Of a DNA stretch of 64,000 nucleotides, positions 52,473 to 62,112 are shown one piece after another. Made by a program: the position numbers and the translations under genes. Below the pieces are notes generated by a model. That model made no database searches, had not been told where the DNA came from, and saw only the letters and a program-made list of their open reading frames with translations. The stretch lies in NCBI GenBank assembly GCA_934182465.1, contig CAKPRG010000005.1, forward strand, positions 1 through 64,000. Direction: 5' to 3'. The first letter of the stretch is position 1. Each line of letters begins with the position of its first letter. Origin of the DNA: an uncultured Clostridia bacterium (GTDB lineage: Bacteria > Bacillota > Clostridia > TANB77 > CAG-508).

Positions 52473-55154
52473 ATGCTTGAAAATCATAAGATGAATGATA
52501 AGTTTAATCCAAAAGATTTTGAAGATAAACTATATCAAGAATGGGAAGAAAAAGGATACTTTAAACCTTCAAAAGATAAAACAAAAGAGACATTTTGTGT
52601 TATGATGCCACCACCAAATGTTACTGGAAAATTGCATATGGGACATGCATTAGATGATACTTTACAAGATATTTTAATTCGTTATAAAAGAATGAGAGGA
52701 TACAGAACTCTTTGGGTTCCAGGAACAGACCATGCATCTATATCTACAGAAATGAAAGTAGTACAAAAACTAAAATCAGAAGGAAAAACAAAAAAAGATT
52801 TAGGAAGAGAAAAATTTATTGAAGAAGCATGGGATTGGACTCATTTATATGGTGGAACAATTATGGAACAACAAAGAAAATTAGGTTGTTCATGTGATTG
52901 GGATAGAAAACGTTTCACATTAGATGAAGGAATGTCAGATGCTGTATTAGAACAATTTGTAAATCTTTACAATAAAGGCTTAATTTATAAAGGTAAAAGA
53001 ATGGTAAATTGGTGTACTAGCTGTAATACATCAATTTCAGATGCAGAAGTAGAATATCATGAAGAAGCATCTCATTTATGGCATATTCGTTATAAAATTA
53101 AAGATGAAGATAGATATATAATAGTTGCAACAACAAGACCAGAAACAATGCTTGGAGATACAGCAGTTGCAGTACATCCAGATGATGAGAGATATAAAGA
53201 TATAGTTGGAAAAACATGTATATTACCAATAATGAACAAAGAAATTCCTATTATTGCAGATGAATTTGTAGAAAAAGAATTTGGAACAGGTTGTGTTAAA
53301 ATCACACCAGCACATGATATGAATGATTATCAAGCTGGATTAAGACACAATTTAGAAATTATAGAAGTTTTTGATGAAAACTTTAAAATGGGAAATTTAA
53401 AACCAGAATATGCTGGTATGGAATTAAAAGAAGCAAGACAAAAAATAGTAGCAGAATTGGAAAAAATTGGAGCTTTAGTAAAAGTTGAAGATTATACACA
53501 TAATGTTGCAAAATGTGAAAGATGTAAAAATACAATAGAGCCAAAGATTTCAGAGCAATGGTTTGTAAAAATGAAACCATTAGCAGAGCCAGCAATTGAA
53601 GCAGTAAAAAATGATACTATCAAATTTGTACCAAAAAGATATGAAAAAACATATTTTAATTGGATGGAAAATATCCAAGATTGGTGTATTTCAAGACAAT
53701 TATGGTGGGGACATAGAATTCCAGCATATTATTGTGATGAATGTGGACATATAAATGTTTCAAAAACAAAAGTAGAAAAATGTGAAAAATGTGGAAGCAC
53801 ACATTTACATCAAGATGAAGATACATTAGATACATGGTTCAGTTCTGCTTTGTGGCCATTTTCGACTTTAGGTTGGCCAAATAAAGATTCAGAAGATTTA
53901 AAAGATTTTTATCCTACAAATGTTTTAGTAACAGGATATGACATCATTTTCTTCTGGGTTGCAAGAATGATTTTCTCTGGTTTAGAATTAATGAAAGAAA
54001 AACCATTTTCAGATATATTAATACATGGAATTGTAAGAGATAGCCAAGGTAGAAAAATGAGTAAAACACTTGGAAATGGTATAGATCCACTTGATGTAAT
54101 AGATCAATACGGAACAGATAGTTTAAGATTTTCATTAATTAGTGGAACAACTGCAGGAAATGACATTAGATATATGCCAGAAAAATTGGAACAAGCATCA
54201 AACTTTGCAAATAAAATTTGGAATGCAGCTAAATTTATAACAATGAACTTAGCAGATGATGATAAAGTTAGAGAATTTTGCTATCAAGTATATGAAAAAG
54301 ATAAAAAATATAATCCAGATTTATTAAAAATTGAAGATAAATGGATTTTAAATAAATTTGATAAATTAGTAGTAGATGTTAGCAAAAATATTGAAAATTA
54401 TGATTTAGGAATTGCTTTAGACAAAATATATTCATTTATTTGGAACGAATTTTGTGATTGGTATATAGAAATGGTAAAACCAAGAATATATAGTGATGAT
54501 GAAAATGTAAAAGTTGCAGTAAGTGATATATTAAATCACATATTTAGTTCATCATTAAAATTATTACATCCATTTATGCCATTTGTTACATCTGAAATAT
54601 ATTCAAAATTAATATGTTTTGGAACAGAAGACTTAATGGTAAGTAGCTGGCCAACTTTAAGAGATGAATTTGTATTTGATAAAGAAGAAGATATCATAGA
54701 AAAATTGAAAAAATTAATTGTTGAAATTAGAAATGTTAGAACAAAAATGAATGTTCATCCATCTAAAAAATCAAAATTAATTTTAGTAACAGATTCATTA
54801 GAAAATGAATTAGAAGAATCAAAAGAATTTTTAACAAAATTAGGATTTGCTAGTGAAATAAAGATTCAAAAAGATTTAACTGGAATTGATGAAAAAGCTA
54901 TATCAATTGTAGTTGATGACATAAAAGCTTTTATACCATTTGAAGAATTAGTAGATATAAAAGAAGAAATCACAAGATTAGAAAGCGAGAAAAAGAGATT
55001 AGAATCAGAAGTTCTAAGAGGAGAAAAAATGCTTTCAAATCCAGGATTTGTAAATAAAGCACCAGAGGCTAAAGTAAATGAAGAAAAAGCAAAATTAGAA
55101 AATTACAAAGAAATGTTAAAAGCTGTTGAAGAAAGAATTGAAGCTTTAAAATAG
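52473..55154 (+). CDS. valS: Valyl-tRNA synthetase
   Basis: The 893-aa class I synthetase has PPPNVTGKLHMGHALDDTL (HIGH motif), an editing CP1 domain (TTRPETMLGDTAVAVHPDDERY), Zn-binding Cys pairs, GRKMSKTLGNGIDPLDV (KMSKS), an anticodon-binding domain and a C-terminal coiled coil (about 815-890). GGAGGT precedes the start. It is controlled by the upstream valine T-box. Confidence 0.97.
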   Translation: MLENHKMNDKFNPKDFEDKLYQEWEEKGYFKPSKDKTKETFCVMMPPPNVTGKLHMGHALDDTLQDILIRYKRMRGYRTLWVPGTDHASISTEMKVVQKLKSEGKTKKDLGREKFIEEAWDWTHLYGGTIMEQQRKLGCSCDWDRKRFTLDEGMSDAVLEQFVNLYNKGLIYKGKRMVNWCTSCNTSISDAEVEYHEEASHLWHIRYKIKDEDRYIIVATTRPETMLGDTAVAVHPDDERYKDIVGKTCILPIMNKEIPIIADEFVEKEFGTGCVKITPAHDMNDYQAGLRHNLEIIEVFDENFKMGNLKPEYAGMELKEARQKIVAELEKIGALVKVEDYTHNVAKCERCKNTIEPKISEQWFVKMKPLAEPAIEAVKNDTIKFVPKRYEKTYFNWMENIQDWCISRQLWWGHRIPAYYCDECGHINVSKTKVEKCEKCGSTHLHQDEDTLDTWFSSALWPFSTLGWPNKDSEDLKDFYPTNVLVTGYDIIFFWVARMIFSGLELMKEKPFSDILIHGIVRDSQGRKMSKTLGNGIDPLDVIDQYGTDSLRFSLISGTTAGNDIRYMPEKLEQASNFANKIWNAAKFITMNLADDDKVREFCYQVYEKDKKYNPDLLKIEDKWILNKFDKLVVDVSKNIENYDLGIALDKIYSFIWNEFCDWYIEMVKPRIYSDDENVKVAVSDILNHIFSSSLKLLHPFMPFVTSEIYSKLICFGTEDLMVSSWPTLRDEFVFDKEEDIIEKLKKLIVEIRNVRTKMNVHPSKKSKLILVTDSLENELEESKEFLTKLGFASEIKIQKDLTGIDEKAISIVVDDIKAFIPFEELVDIKEEITRLESEKKRLESEVLRGEKMLSNPGFVNKAPEAKVNEEKAKLENYKEMLKAVEERIEALK

Positions 55155-55287
55155 TAATTAAAAATGTATAAAATTATGCAAATAAAAAGTATAAAAAGAT
55201 TTTAAAGTACAAGCAAATTGAAGACATAAAAGATTTTAAAAATTGTTATATTGTATAAATAAATATCGGGGGCAAGAAAGGAGCTAT

Positions 55288-55959
55288 ATGTTAGCAAAAA
55301 TTGTCCTCGATTTTTTATTTCCACCAATTTGTGTAATTTGTGGGAAAAAAACTAAAGATTGGATTTTAGAAAAAGAAGAAAATAATGAATGGATTTGTGA
55401 TAAATGCTCAGAAAAAATAATAAAATTCAGAAAAGCACAAATACTAAAAGTTAGAAATATAAATTATAATAAATATGTTTATATATTTGAGTATAAACAT
55501 ATAATAAGGAAATTAATGATAAATTTCAAATTTGAATCATCACCATATATTAGTAATTTTTTTGCAGAAAATATTTTAAAAGATAAAATTTTGTGTAGAA
55601 ATTTGGTAAATTATGATATAATCATACCAGTTCCGATGAGTAAATATAAATTAAAACAAAGAGGATATAATCAGACAGAATTAATATCAAAAAAACTATC
55701 AAAGACATTAAAAATTACAGAAGAAAAGATTTTATTGAAAAAAGATAATATAAAAACTCAAAGTAAATTATTAAAAACAGGAAGAAGCAGAAACATAAGA
55801 GGTGCTTTTTACATAATTGAAAATGAAAAAATAAAGAATAAAAAAATAATTTTATTAGACGATATATATACAACAGGTGCAACAGTAAGAGAATGTACTA
55901 AAATATTAAAAGAAGCTGGTGCTAAAGATATTTTAGTATTAGTAATAGCAAAAGATTAA
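55288..55959 (+). CDS. comFC: ComFC-like phosphoribosyltransferase-fold protein
   Basis: The 223-aa protein begins with FLFPPICVICGKKT and a second Cys pair (WICDKCSEK), a small zinc-binding module. A PRTase-like domain with VPMSKYKLKQRGYNQTELISK and the PRPP motif IILLDDIYTTGATVREC follows. ComFC helps natural transformation, and orphan copies are widespread in non-competent bacteria. The start at 55288 follows AAGGAG; an upstream ATG at 55243 includes that site. Confidence 0.88.
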   Translation: MLAKIVLDFLFPPICVICGKKTKDWILEKEENNEWICDKCSEKIIKFRKAQILKVRNINYNKYVYIFEYKHIIRKLMINFKFESSPYISNFFAENILKDKILCRNLVNYDIIIPVPMSKYKLKQRGYNQTELISKKLSKTLKITEEKILLKKDNIKTQSKLLKTGRSRNIRGAFYIIENEKIKNKKIILLDDIYTTGATVRECTKILKEAGAKDILVLVIAKD

Positions 55960-55976
55960 AGAAAGGAAATATTTAT

Positions 55977-57986
55977 ATGGAAGAACTTGTAGATAGCATA
56001 CTAGATTACGTAAGAGCAGATTATACAGACTATGCGATAATGATAAATGGAGAATGGGGAAGTGGAAAAACATATTTTTGGAATCATAAAATAAGAAATA
56101 AAATAGAGTCACTTCAATTAAATGGAAGAAAATATACAACTATTTATATGTCTTTATATGGTATTTCAAATTTGGAAGATATAAGTAAAAAAATATTTAT
56201 TGAAACAACACAATTAATGGATAAAAATATGAGAAAATATATGGATTCTCATGGGCAAACTACAATCCCTGAGTATGCAAAAACTGGACTAGATATGGCT
56301 AACTTTTTTGGTGTAACACAAAATGGAGATAAAATAGATTATGCTAGTTTTTTTGCTACAAATGATAAAGTTTTGTGTTTTGATGATCTAGAAAGAGCAA
56401 ATGTAGATGTTATAGATATTTTAGGATATATAAATAACTTTGTTGAGCATGATCACATAAAAACAATCATTATTTGTAATGAAAAAGAATTATCTACTAA
56501 ATTAAAGAGTTCTAATTTGGAAATGAAAACTTTTATCGCAACATATTTGTTAGATAAAGAAGGTAATTTGCTAAAGGCAGATAAACCAATGGTAGAGAAA
56601 ATTAGAGAGAAAATAGAGTATGTTTTCGATAAAGCAAATGATTATGAAAGAATAAAAGAAAAATTAATAGGAGAAACATTTGAATATGCTCCTAGATTTA
56701 ATTATATAATTGATGGACTTCTTATGAGATATGAAGTAAATCAAGACTTAATGAGATTTTTAAGAGAACACACAAATTTAATAACAAGTACATTTATAAA
56801 AAGTGGAACAAGAAATTTAAGAATTTTAAAACACGCATTAAATGATTTTAAAAAAGTATATGAAAATGTAAATAAATTTTATCCAAATACAAATTTAAGA
56901 GTATTACAAACAATGTTAATATTTACTATAGCTGTATCATTTGAAATCAAAGCTGGTAAAATAACAAAAGATAAATTTGTAAATATTAATAGTAACGAAG
57001 AGTATAAGGCAATATTAGTATCTTCAAGAGTTTTAATGGATAATAGACAATTCTATATTAAAGAATTTGATAATAACTATTATTTCAATTTTAAATCAGA
57101 TTATAGATTTTTTAAATTTATTGAAATATATGTTAGAACTAGAATTTTTGATATGCGAGCATTCAAAAATGATATGGAAACTATAATAAATACAATAGAT
57201 ACAGAAAAATTACCAGGATATAAACGTTTACTTACAGAAGAATATTGGAAAATATCAGATGACCAATTCCCAGGAATTATAGAAGAAGTTATAGAAGAAG
57301 TAAAAAAAGGTTCTTTAAAATTGATAGAAATAGTAAAATTGTTTGCATATTATAGCTACTTTATAAGAAGAGGCTTAATAGATTATGATATGAAAACAAT
57401 AAAAAATACTTTTATGGAAGGTATGGATTTAGCTGCAAAATCATCTGAATATTGTGATAATTTAGATGAAGAATTATCTCGAATTGGAATTGATGTTGGA
57501 GATGATATGGATGAAATTATAAATCATTTCCATGAATTAAATAAAGAATTAGAAGATAAAATGTATAGAAATAAAGCAGATGAAATATTTAAATGTATTC
57601 CTATGAAAATGGAATTATTTTACGATAAGTTTGCAAATGAATGTATGGACAAACCAATATTTAATCATTATGACGCATATCAAATGTTCCAAAGAATTAC
57701 ATGTGCAAGTAATGAAGATATAGTTTTAATAAAAGAAATGCTTGTAGATAGAGCAAAAAAACATAAAGAAGAATTGGAACCAGAAGTAAACTTCATAAAA
57801 AAATTAAAACAAGTTTTAGAAGATTATTGCAAAGGGAAAGATGTAAGCATAAAAATAGTTATGCTTAAAGAATTTGCAAATGACTTAAATACAATTTTAG
57901 ATTTATATAAAAATTCTATTTTTTCAGCTTTTGCTAGTATAAAAGAAGAAAAAGAATTTAATTTAGATGATATTGATAAATTATAA
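55977..57986 (+). CDS. KAP-type P-loop NTPase, 669 aa
   Basis: The N-terminal domain is a KAP-like ATPase. Walker A is GEWGSGKT (residues 25-32), Walker B is KVLCFDDLERA (about 132-142), and a sensor-like TIIICNEKEL strand follows. Residues 200-669 form a long helical region with no other motif and no clear transmembrane helices. KAP NTPases occur in phage defence and membrane-associated signalling, but no partner gene is next to it, so a defence role is only a possibility. It follows comFC by 17 bp and may be co-transcribed. Confidence 0.75.
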   Translation: MEELVDSILDYVRADYTDYAIMINGEWGSGKTYFWNHKIRNKIESLQLNGRKYTTIYMSLYGISNLEDISKKIFIETTQLMDKNMRKYMDSHGQTTIPEYAKTGLDMANFFGVTQNGDKIDYASFFATNDKVLCFDDLERANVDVIDILGYINNFVEHDHIKTIIICNEKELSTKLKSSNLEMKTFIATYLLDKEGNLLKADKPMVEKIREKIEYVFDKANDYERIKEKLIGETFEYAPRFNYIIDGLLMRYEVNQDLMRFLREHTNLITSTFIKSGTRNLRILKHALNDFKKVYENVNKFYPNTNLRVLQTMLIFTIAVSFEIKAGKITKDKFVNINSNEEYKAILVSSRVLMDNRQFYIKEFDNNYYFNFKSDYRFFKFIEIYVRTRIFDMRAFKNDMETIINTIDTEKLPGYKRLLTEEYWKISDDQFPGIIEEVIEEVKKGSLKLIEIVKLFAYYSYFIRRGLIDYDMKTIKNTFMEGMDLAAKSSEYCDNLDEELSRIGIDVGDDMDEIINHFHELNKELEDKMYRNKADEIFKCIPMKMELFYDKFANECMDKPIFNHYDAYQMFQRITCASNEDIVLIKEMLVDRAKKHKEELEPEVNFIKKLKQVLEDYCKGKDVSIKIVMLKEFANDLNTILDLYKNSIFSAFASIKEEKEFNLDDIDKL

Positions 57987-58000
57987 AATATGTTTTTTTA

Positions 58001-58147
58001 TATAATAGGAAAGTGCTCTGCACTTTCTATTATACAAAGGCTTACGCCCAACTTTGCACACAAGTTTTTTTCAAAAACTTGGCGTGATGAACAAAGACGT
58101 GGACATTTGCATGAAATTTTGTCTTTTGCAATTATCATAATGTCCAC
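58001..58147 (+). repeat. Dispersed hairpin repeat, copy F (most complete)
   Basis: Full copy with, in order: hairpin TATAATAGGAAAGTGC/GCACTTTCTATTATA (58001-58016 with 58020-58034), GGCTTACGCC, AACTTTGCACACAAG, hairpin CAAGTTTTT/AAAAACTTG (58061-58081), and an arm pair GTGGACATT/AATGTCCAC (58099-58107 with 58139-58147). The last 32 bp (58116-58147) recur exactly at 61141-61172. The rest of the gap to spoVT contains a terminator, a sigma-G promoter and a possible 13-aa frame at 58290, but no gene. Confidence 0.75.
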
Positions 58148-58392
58148 TTTTGTTCTTATAAATAATAAATAAAATACGGCTTAATAAAAAGTTAATAAAT
58201 GCATCACAAATAATTCACAAACTTTTAAGGTTGATTTAAGGTTTTCTATATAAAATAAGTACAACAAAAGAACAGAGGAGTGTGATGCAATGGTAGATGG
58301 ACGGTGTGATAGAACACAAAATATAAGATAACAAAAATAAAAATGACAAGAATAATTTAGTAAAATCCCCAAAATTAAAATAATAATTAGAG

Positions 58393-58416
58393 AAAGACTG
58401 CTTTAAAGCAGTCTTT
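58393..58416 (+). terminator. Palindromic terminator before spoVT
   Basis: AAAGACTGCTTT/AAAGCAGTCTTT (58393-58416), followed by T-rich sequence. Confidence 0.7.
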
Positions 58417-58434
58417 TACGTTTATATAAAAAAA

Positions 58435-58465
58435 TGAATAATTTTTTCCTTTTTTGTCATAATAA
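58435..58465 (+). promoter_or_regulatory. Sigma-G-type promoter of spoVT
   Basis: TGAATA (58435-58440), a 17-nt spacer and CATAATAA (58458-58465) match the forespore sigma-G pattern (TGAATA, about 17-18 nt, CATACTA-like). spoVT is a sigma-G gene in Bacillus, so this agrees with the family. Confidence 0.75.
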
Positions 58466-58519
58466 GAATATATAAAGAAAAATTTAGATAATATTTATTA
58501 TAAATAAAAAGGAGGAAAT

Positions 58520-59074
58520 ATGAAAGCAACAGGTGTTGTAAGAAGAATAGATGATTTGGGTAGAGTTGTTATTCCTAAAGAAATAAGAAAAACTTTAAGA
58601 ATTAAAGAAGGAGATCCATTAGAAATTTTTACAGATAAAGAAGGAGAAGTAATATTAAAAAAATATTCACCAATAGGAGAGTTATCAGAATTTGCTTCAA
58701 GCTATGCAGAAACAATAGCAAAAACAACTGGACATATTGCTTGTATAACAGATAAAGATACAGTAATTGCAGTTTCAGGAGGCTCAAAAAAAGATTTTTT
58801 AGAAAAGAATTTGAGCAAAGAATTGGAAGAAGTAATGGAAAATAAAGAAGTTTTTAAAAGTAAAGAAAATAATGAAATAGCAATACCAGTAACTCAAAAT
58901 GAAGGTAGAGAAAGGATTTATAATTCTCAAGTAATTTATCCAATTATTTCAGATGGAGATGTTATAGGAAGTGTAATTTTGATGGCAAAAGAACCTTCAA
59001 AAAAGATGGGAGAAGCAGAATACAAAGTAGCTCAATCAGCAGCAGGATTTTTAGGAAATCATTTAGAAGTTTAA
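58520..59074 (+). CDS. spoVT: Stage V sporulation protein T
   Basis: The 184-aa protein has the AbrB-type DNA-binding N-terminus (MKATGVVRRIDDLGRVVIPKE, IRKTLRIKEGDPLEIFTD) and a C-terminal GAF-like domain (ETIAKTTGHIACITDKDTVI...). SpoVT fine-tunes sigma-G-dependent genes in the forespore. AGGAGG precedes the ATG. Stand-alone gene with its own terminator. Confidence 0.95.
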   Translation: MKATGVVRRIDDLGRVVIPKEIRKTLRIKEGDPLEIFTDKEGEVILKKYSPIGELSEFASSYAETIAKTTGHIACITDKDTVIAVSGGSKKDFLEKNLSKELEEVMENKEVFKSKENNEIAIPVTQNEGRERIYNSQVIYPIISDGDVIGSVILMAKEPSKKMGEAEYKVAQSAAGFLGNHLEV

Positions 59075-59086
59075 ATTATATAGATT

Positions 59087-59123
59087 AGAGATGTTTTTTG
59101 AAAAGAAAAAAGCATCTCTTTTT
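59087..59123 (+). terminator. Terminator after spoVT
   Basis: AGAGATG/CATCTCT (59087-59093 with 59113-59119), extended by T6/A-rich pairs, then T-run. Confidence 0.75.
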
Positions 59124-59130
59124 ATATACA

Positions 59131-59164
59131 ATTTTGTTTTTTTTGAAATTATCATAATGTCCAC
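59131..59164 (+). repeat. Dispersed repeat fragment, copy G
   Basis: 34 bp, ATTTTGTTTTTTTTGAAATT then ATCATAATGTCCAC, matching the last part of the 58001-58147 copy with a few changes. It lies directly after a terminator in the spoVT-alaS gap. The remainder of that gap shows nothing else. Confidence 0.6.
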
Positions 59165-59322
59165 TTTCGTTTTATTTGTTCTACTTTTAAAATCATATAA
59201 AATAGTTTTACTAAGAATTAAAACAAAAACAGACGAAAAAATAAATCAAATACTTGAAATTCACATAAAATTATAATATAATAAAAACCTGTAAAAAGTT
59301 TAATATAGAGGAGTTGTAAAAA

Positions 59323-61077
59323 ATGAAAGCAATTGAAATTAGAAATAAATATCTTAATTTTTTTAAAAATCATGGACACACAATTATACCATCAGCACCA
59401 GTAATTCCAGAAAATGATCCATCAGTATTATTTACTACAGCTGGAATGCAACCATTAGTTCCATACTTATTAGGGCAAAAACATCCATCAGGAACAAGAC
59501 TTACAGATTATCAAAAATGCGTTAGAACAAACGATATAGATGAAGTTGGAGATAATAGACATTTAACATATTTTGAAATGTTAGGTAACTGGTCTTTAGG
59601 AGATTATTTCAAAGAAGAATCAATTGCTATGAGCTATGAATTTCTAACAAAAGAACTAGGAATTCCAAACGAAAAATTATCAGTAACATGTTTTGCAGGT
59701 GATGAAGACTGTGCAAGAGATGAAGTAGCTTACCAATGTTGGAAAAAAGCAGGAATTCCAGATGAAAGAATATATTTTTATGGAAAAGATGATAACTGGT
59801 GGATAGCAGGTGAAGAAGGACCTTGTGGACCAGATACAGAAATGTTTTACGATACAGGAAAACCAGCATGTTCAGAAAACTGCCAACCATCTTGTGATTG
59901 TGGTAAATATGTTGAAATTTGGAATAATGTATTTATGGAATTCTATAAAGATGAAAAAGGTAATTATTCAAAATTAAAACAAAAAAATGTTGATACAGGT
60001 TTAGGATTAGAAAGAATGGCAATGCTTTTACAAGGCAAAAAAACACCTTATGAAATAGAAATTTTTGAACCAGTAATGAAAAAATTAGAAGAACTACAAA
60101 AAGTTGATAACATAGAAAGTAGAAGAATTGTTGCAGAGCATTTACGTTCTAGCATGATGATTATAAATGACGGTGGAAAACCAAGCAATGTAGATAGAGG
60201 ATATATTTTAAGAAGATTACTTCGTAGAATGACAAGACATTTAAACAAACTAGAAATTAATTTAGATTTATTACCAGAAATTATTGAAGTATCAATAGCT
60301 AGTTTAAAAGAACTATATCCAGAACTAGAAAAAAATAAAGAAACAATTATTTCTGTAATTGTTGCAGAAAAAGACAAATTTATAAAAACACTTCAAAAAG
60401 GTGAAAAAGAATTTGAAAAAGCTGTTAATAAAGCTAAAAGTCAAGGAAAAGAAAAATTAGATGCACAAGTAGTATTTAATTTATACGAAACATATGGATT
60501 CCCACCAGAAATGACAGTAGAACTTGCAAAAGAGCAAGGAATTGATGTTGATATGGAAAATTTTGATAAATTATTTAAAGAACATCAAGATAAATCTAGA
60601 TTGGGTAGTGATCAAAAATTTAAAGGTGGACTTGCTAGTCAAGGAGAACAAGAAACAAAATATCATACAGCAACACATTTATTAAATGCAGCTTTGAAAA
60701 AAGTTTTAGGAGATCATATACATCAAAAAGGAAGTAACATTACAACAGAAAGACTAAGATTTGATTTTTCACATAATGCTAAAATGACAGATGAAGAAAA
60801 GAAACAAGTAGAAGATTTAGTAAATGAATACATAAAAATGGACATACCAGTAGAAAGATTAGAAATGAAGAAAGAAGAAGCTTTAAATATGGGAGCTGAA
60901 GCTATGTTCTTAGATAAATATGGTGATGTAGTTACTGTATATAAAATTGGAGATGTTTCAGTTGAACTTTGTGGTGGTCCTCATGTTGCAAGAACAGGAG
61001 AATTAGGACACTTCAAAATTAAAAAAGAAGAAGCTTCATCAGCTGGTGTAAGAAGAATTAAAGCAATATTAGAATAA
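59323..61077 (+). CDS. alaS: Alanyl-tRNA synthetase, short form without C-terminal domain
   Basis: The 584-aa protein has the class II catalytic core (RTNDIDEVGDNRHLTYFEML, GPCGPDTEMFYD), the helical tRNA-recognition domain and the editing domain with YHTATHLL (about 447-454) and CGGPHVARTGELGHF (about 549-563). It stops right after VRRIKAILE. Typical bacterial AlaRS is about 870 aa and continues with a coiled coil and the DHHA1 C-Ala domain. No frameshifted remnant of that domain is found downstream to 61355. All catalytic and editing motifs are intact, so the gene looks functional and naturally short. GAGGAG precedes the ATG. Confidence 0.93.
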   Translation: MKAIEIRNKYLNFFKNHGHTIIPSAPVIPENDPSVLFTTAGMQPLVPYLLGQKHPSGTRLTDYQKCVRTNDIDEVGDNRHLTYFEMLGNWSLGDYFKEESIAMSYEFLTKELGIPNEKLSVTCFAGDEDCARDEVAYQCWKKAGIPDERIYFYGKDDNWWIAGEEGPCGPDTEMFYDTGKPACSENCQPSCDCGKYVEIWNNVFMEFYKDEKGNYSKLKQKNVDTGLGLERMAMLLQGKKTPYEIEIFEPVMKKLEELQKVDNIESRRIVAEHLRSSMMIINDGGKPSNVDRGYILRRLLRRMTRHLNKLEINLDLLPEIIEVSIASLKELYPELEKNKETIISVIVAEKDKFIKTLQKGEKEFEKAVNKAKSQGKEKLDAQVVFNLYETYGFPPEMTVELAKEQGIDVDMENFDKLFKEHQDKSRLGSDQKFKGGLASQGEQETKYHTATHLLNAALKKVLGDHIHQKGSNITTERLRFDFSHNAKMTDEEKKQVEDLVNEYIKMDIPVERLEMKKEEALNMGAEAMFLDKYGDVVTVYKIGDVSVELCGGPHVARTGELGHFKIKKEEASSAGVRRIKAILE

Positions 61078-61140
61078 TAAAAAAACAGAAATAAACTTAA
61101 AGAAATAAAGGGGTAGTTTTGTACTATCTCTTTTTATATA

Positions 61141-61172
61141 ATTTTGTCTTTTGCAATTATCATAATGTCCAC
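61141..61172 (+). repeat. Dispersed repeat fragment, copy H
   Basis: 32 bp identical to 58116-58147 (ATTTTGTCTTTTGCAATTAT then CATAATGTCCAC). The neighbouring CTCTTTTTATATA is shared with copy G. It lies in the alaS-sortase gap. Confidence 0.7.
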
Positions 61173-61291
61173 GGTTGTTCTAATATTATGAAAGCTTGTT
61201 AAAATTCCTAATTCTATAAAACGTTTCGTAAACAAGGTACAGAAAAATGATTGCATAATTTTATAGATTTTTAATTGTGCACAAAAAATAA

Positions 61292-61320
61292 TTGAACAAT
61301 TATGGCCAATGTGGTATAAT
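61292..61320 (+). promoter_or_regulatory. Promoter of the sortase gene
   Basis: TTGAAC (61292-61297), 17-nt spacer, TATAAT (61315-61320). Confidence 0.7.
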
Positions 61321-61355
61321 AAAATTATGGAATTAGAATAAAAGGAGATAAAAGT

Positions 61356-62078
61356 ATGTTTAATAGTAAATATAGTAATTTTTTAACAATGTTACTAATA
61401 GTTATAATTGTAGCAATATTGGGAATAATTGGATATTTTGCCTACGATATGTTTAATCAACACGATAAAAATTCAAAAGCTCAATCAGCAATAGAAGAAT
61501 TTAATAAAGCAACACAAAGTGTAAAAAAAGAATTTGCTTCAAATACAGCTAATGAAACAGCAAACGAAACAGCAGGAGAAGTACAAAATCCTTTGGAAAC
61601 ATTAAATACAACAGCATCACAAGCTAATACAGCAGCAAGTGGAGCTACAGCAAATGTTGAAAAAACATATTTAGATGGATATGAAATTTTAGGAACAATA
61701 AATATTCCAAAAACAAAATGTAATTATCCAATATTAAACGAAGTAACAAAACATTCAATTGAAGTAGCTGTTGCAGTATTATATCCAACAAAACTAGAAT
61801 CTTTAAATATGCCAGGAAATACAGTTATTGTTGGACACAACTATAGAAACGGATTATTTTTCTCTAACAATAAAAAATTATCTGAAGGAGATAAAATTAT
61901 TATAGAAAGCACAACTGAAAAAGTTACATATGTAATATACAGTATGTATGAAACAAGCCCTGATGATGCAGAATATATGCAAAGAGATACAGATGGAAAA
62001 AGAGAAATTTCATTATCAACTTGTACAGATGATTCTAGTAAGAGATTAATTATTTTAGCAAGAGAAGAGGGTCAATAA
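61356..62078 (+). CDS. Sortase family transpeptidase
   Basis: The 240-aa protein has one N-terminal transmembrane helix (about 10-30), a Thr/Ala/Asn-rich linker (about 60-100) and a sortase domain with the catalytic His in VIVGHNYRNG, Cys in SLSTCTDDSSKRL and Arg in the KRLIILAR segment. The SxCxx form and the lack of extra C-terminal helices point to a class D or B-like enzyme. Sortases attach surface proteins to the cell wall or build pili; no LPXTG-type substrate is encoded in this window, so its clients are elsewhere. AAGGAGA precedes the ATG. Confidence 0.9.
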   Translation: MFNSKYSNFLTMLLIVIIVAILGIIGYFAYDMFNQHDKNSKAQSAIEEFNKATQSVKKEFASNTANETANETAGEVQNPLETLNTTASQANTAASGATANVEKTYLDGYEILGTINIPKTKCNYPILNEVTKHSIEVAVAVLYPTKLESLNMPGNTVIVGHNYRNGLFFSNNKKLSEGDKIIIESTTEKVTYVIYSMYETSPDDAEYMQRDTDGKREISLSTCTDDSSKRLIILAREEGQ

Positions 62079-62112
62079 AAATTAAATAATTCATAAAAAT
62101 TTATAGAAATTA

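Noticed and set aside
57990..58172. 60-aa open frame after the KAP NTPase
   Set aside because: It lies wholly within the dispersed hairpin repeat copy F and has no ribosome binding site.
59091..59276. 61-aa frame after spoVT
   Set aside because: It starts inside the spoVT terminator and runs through a repeat fragment. AT-rich chance frame.
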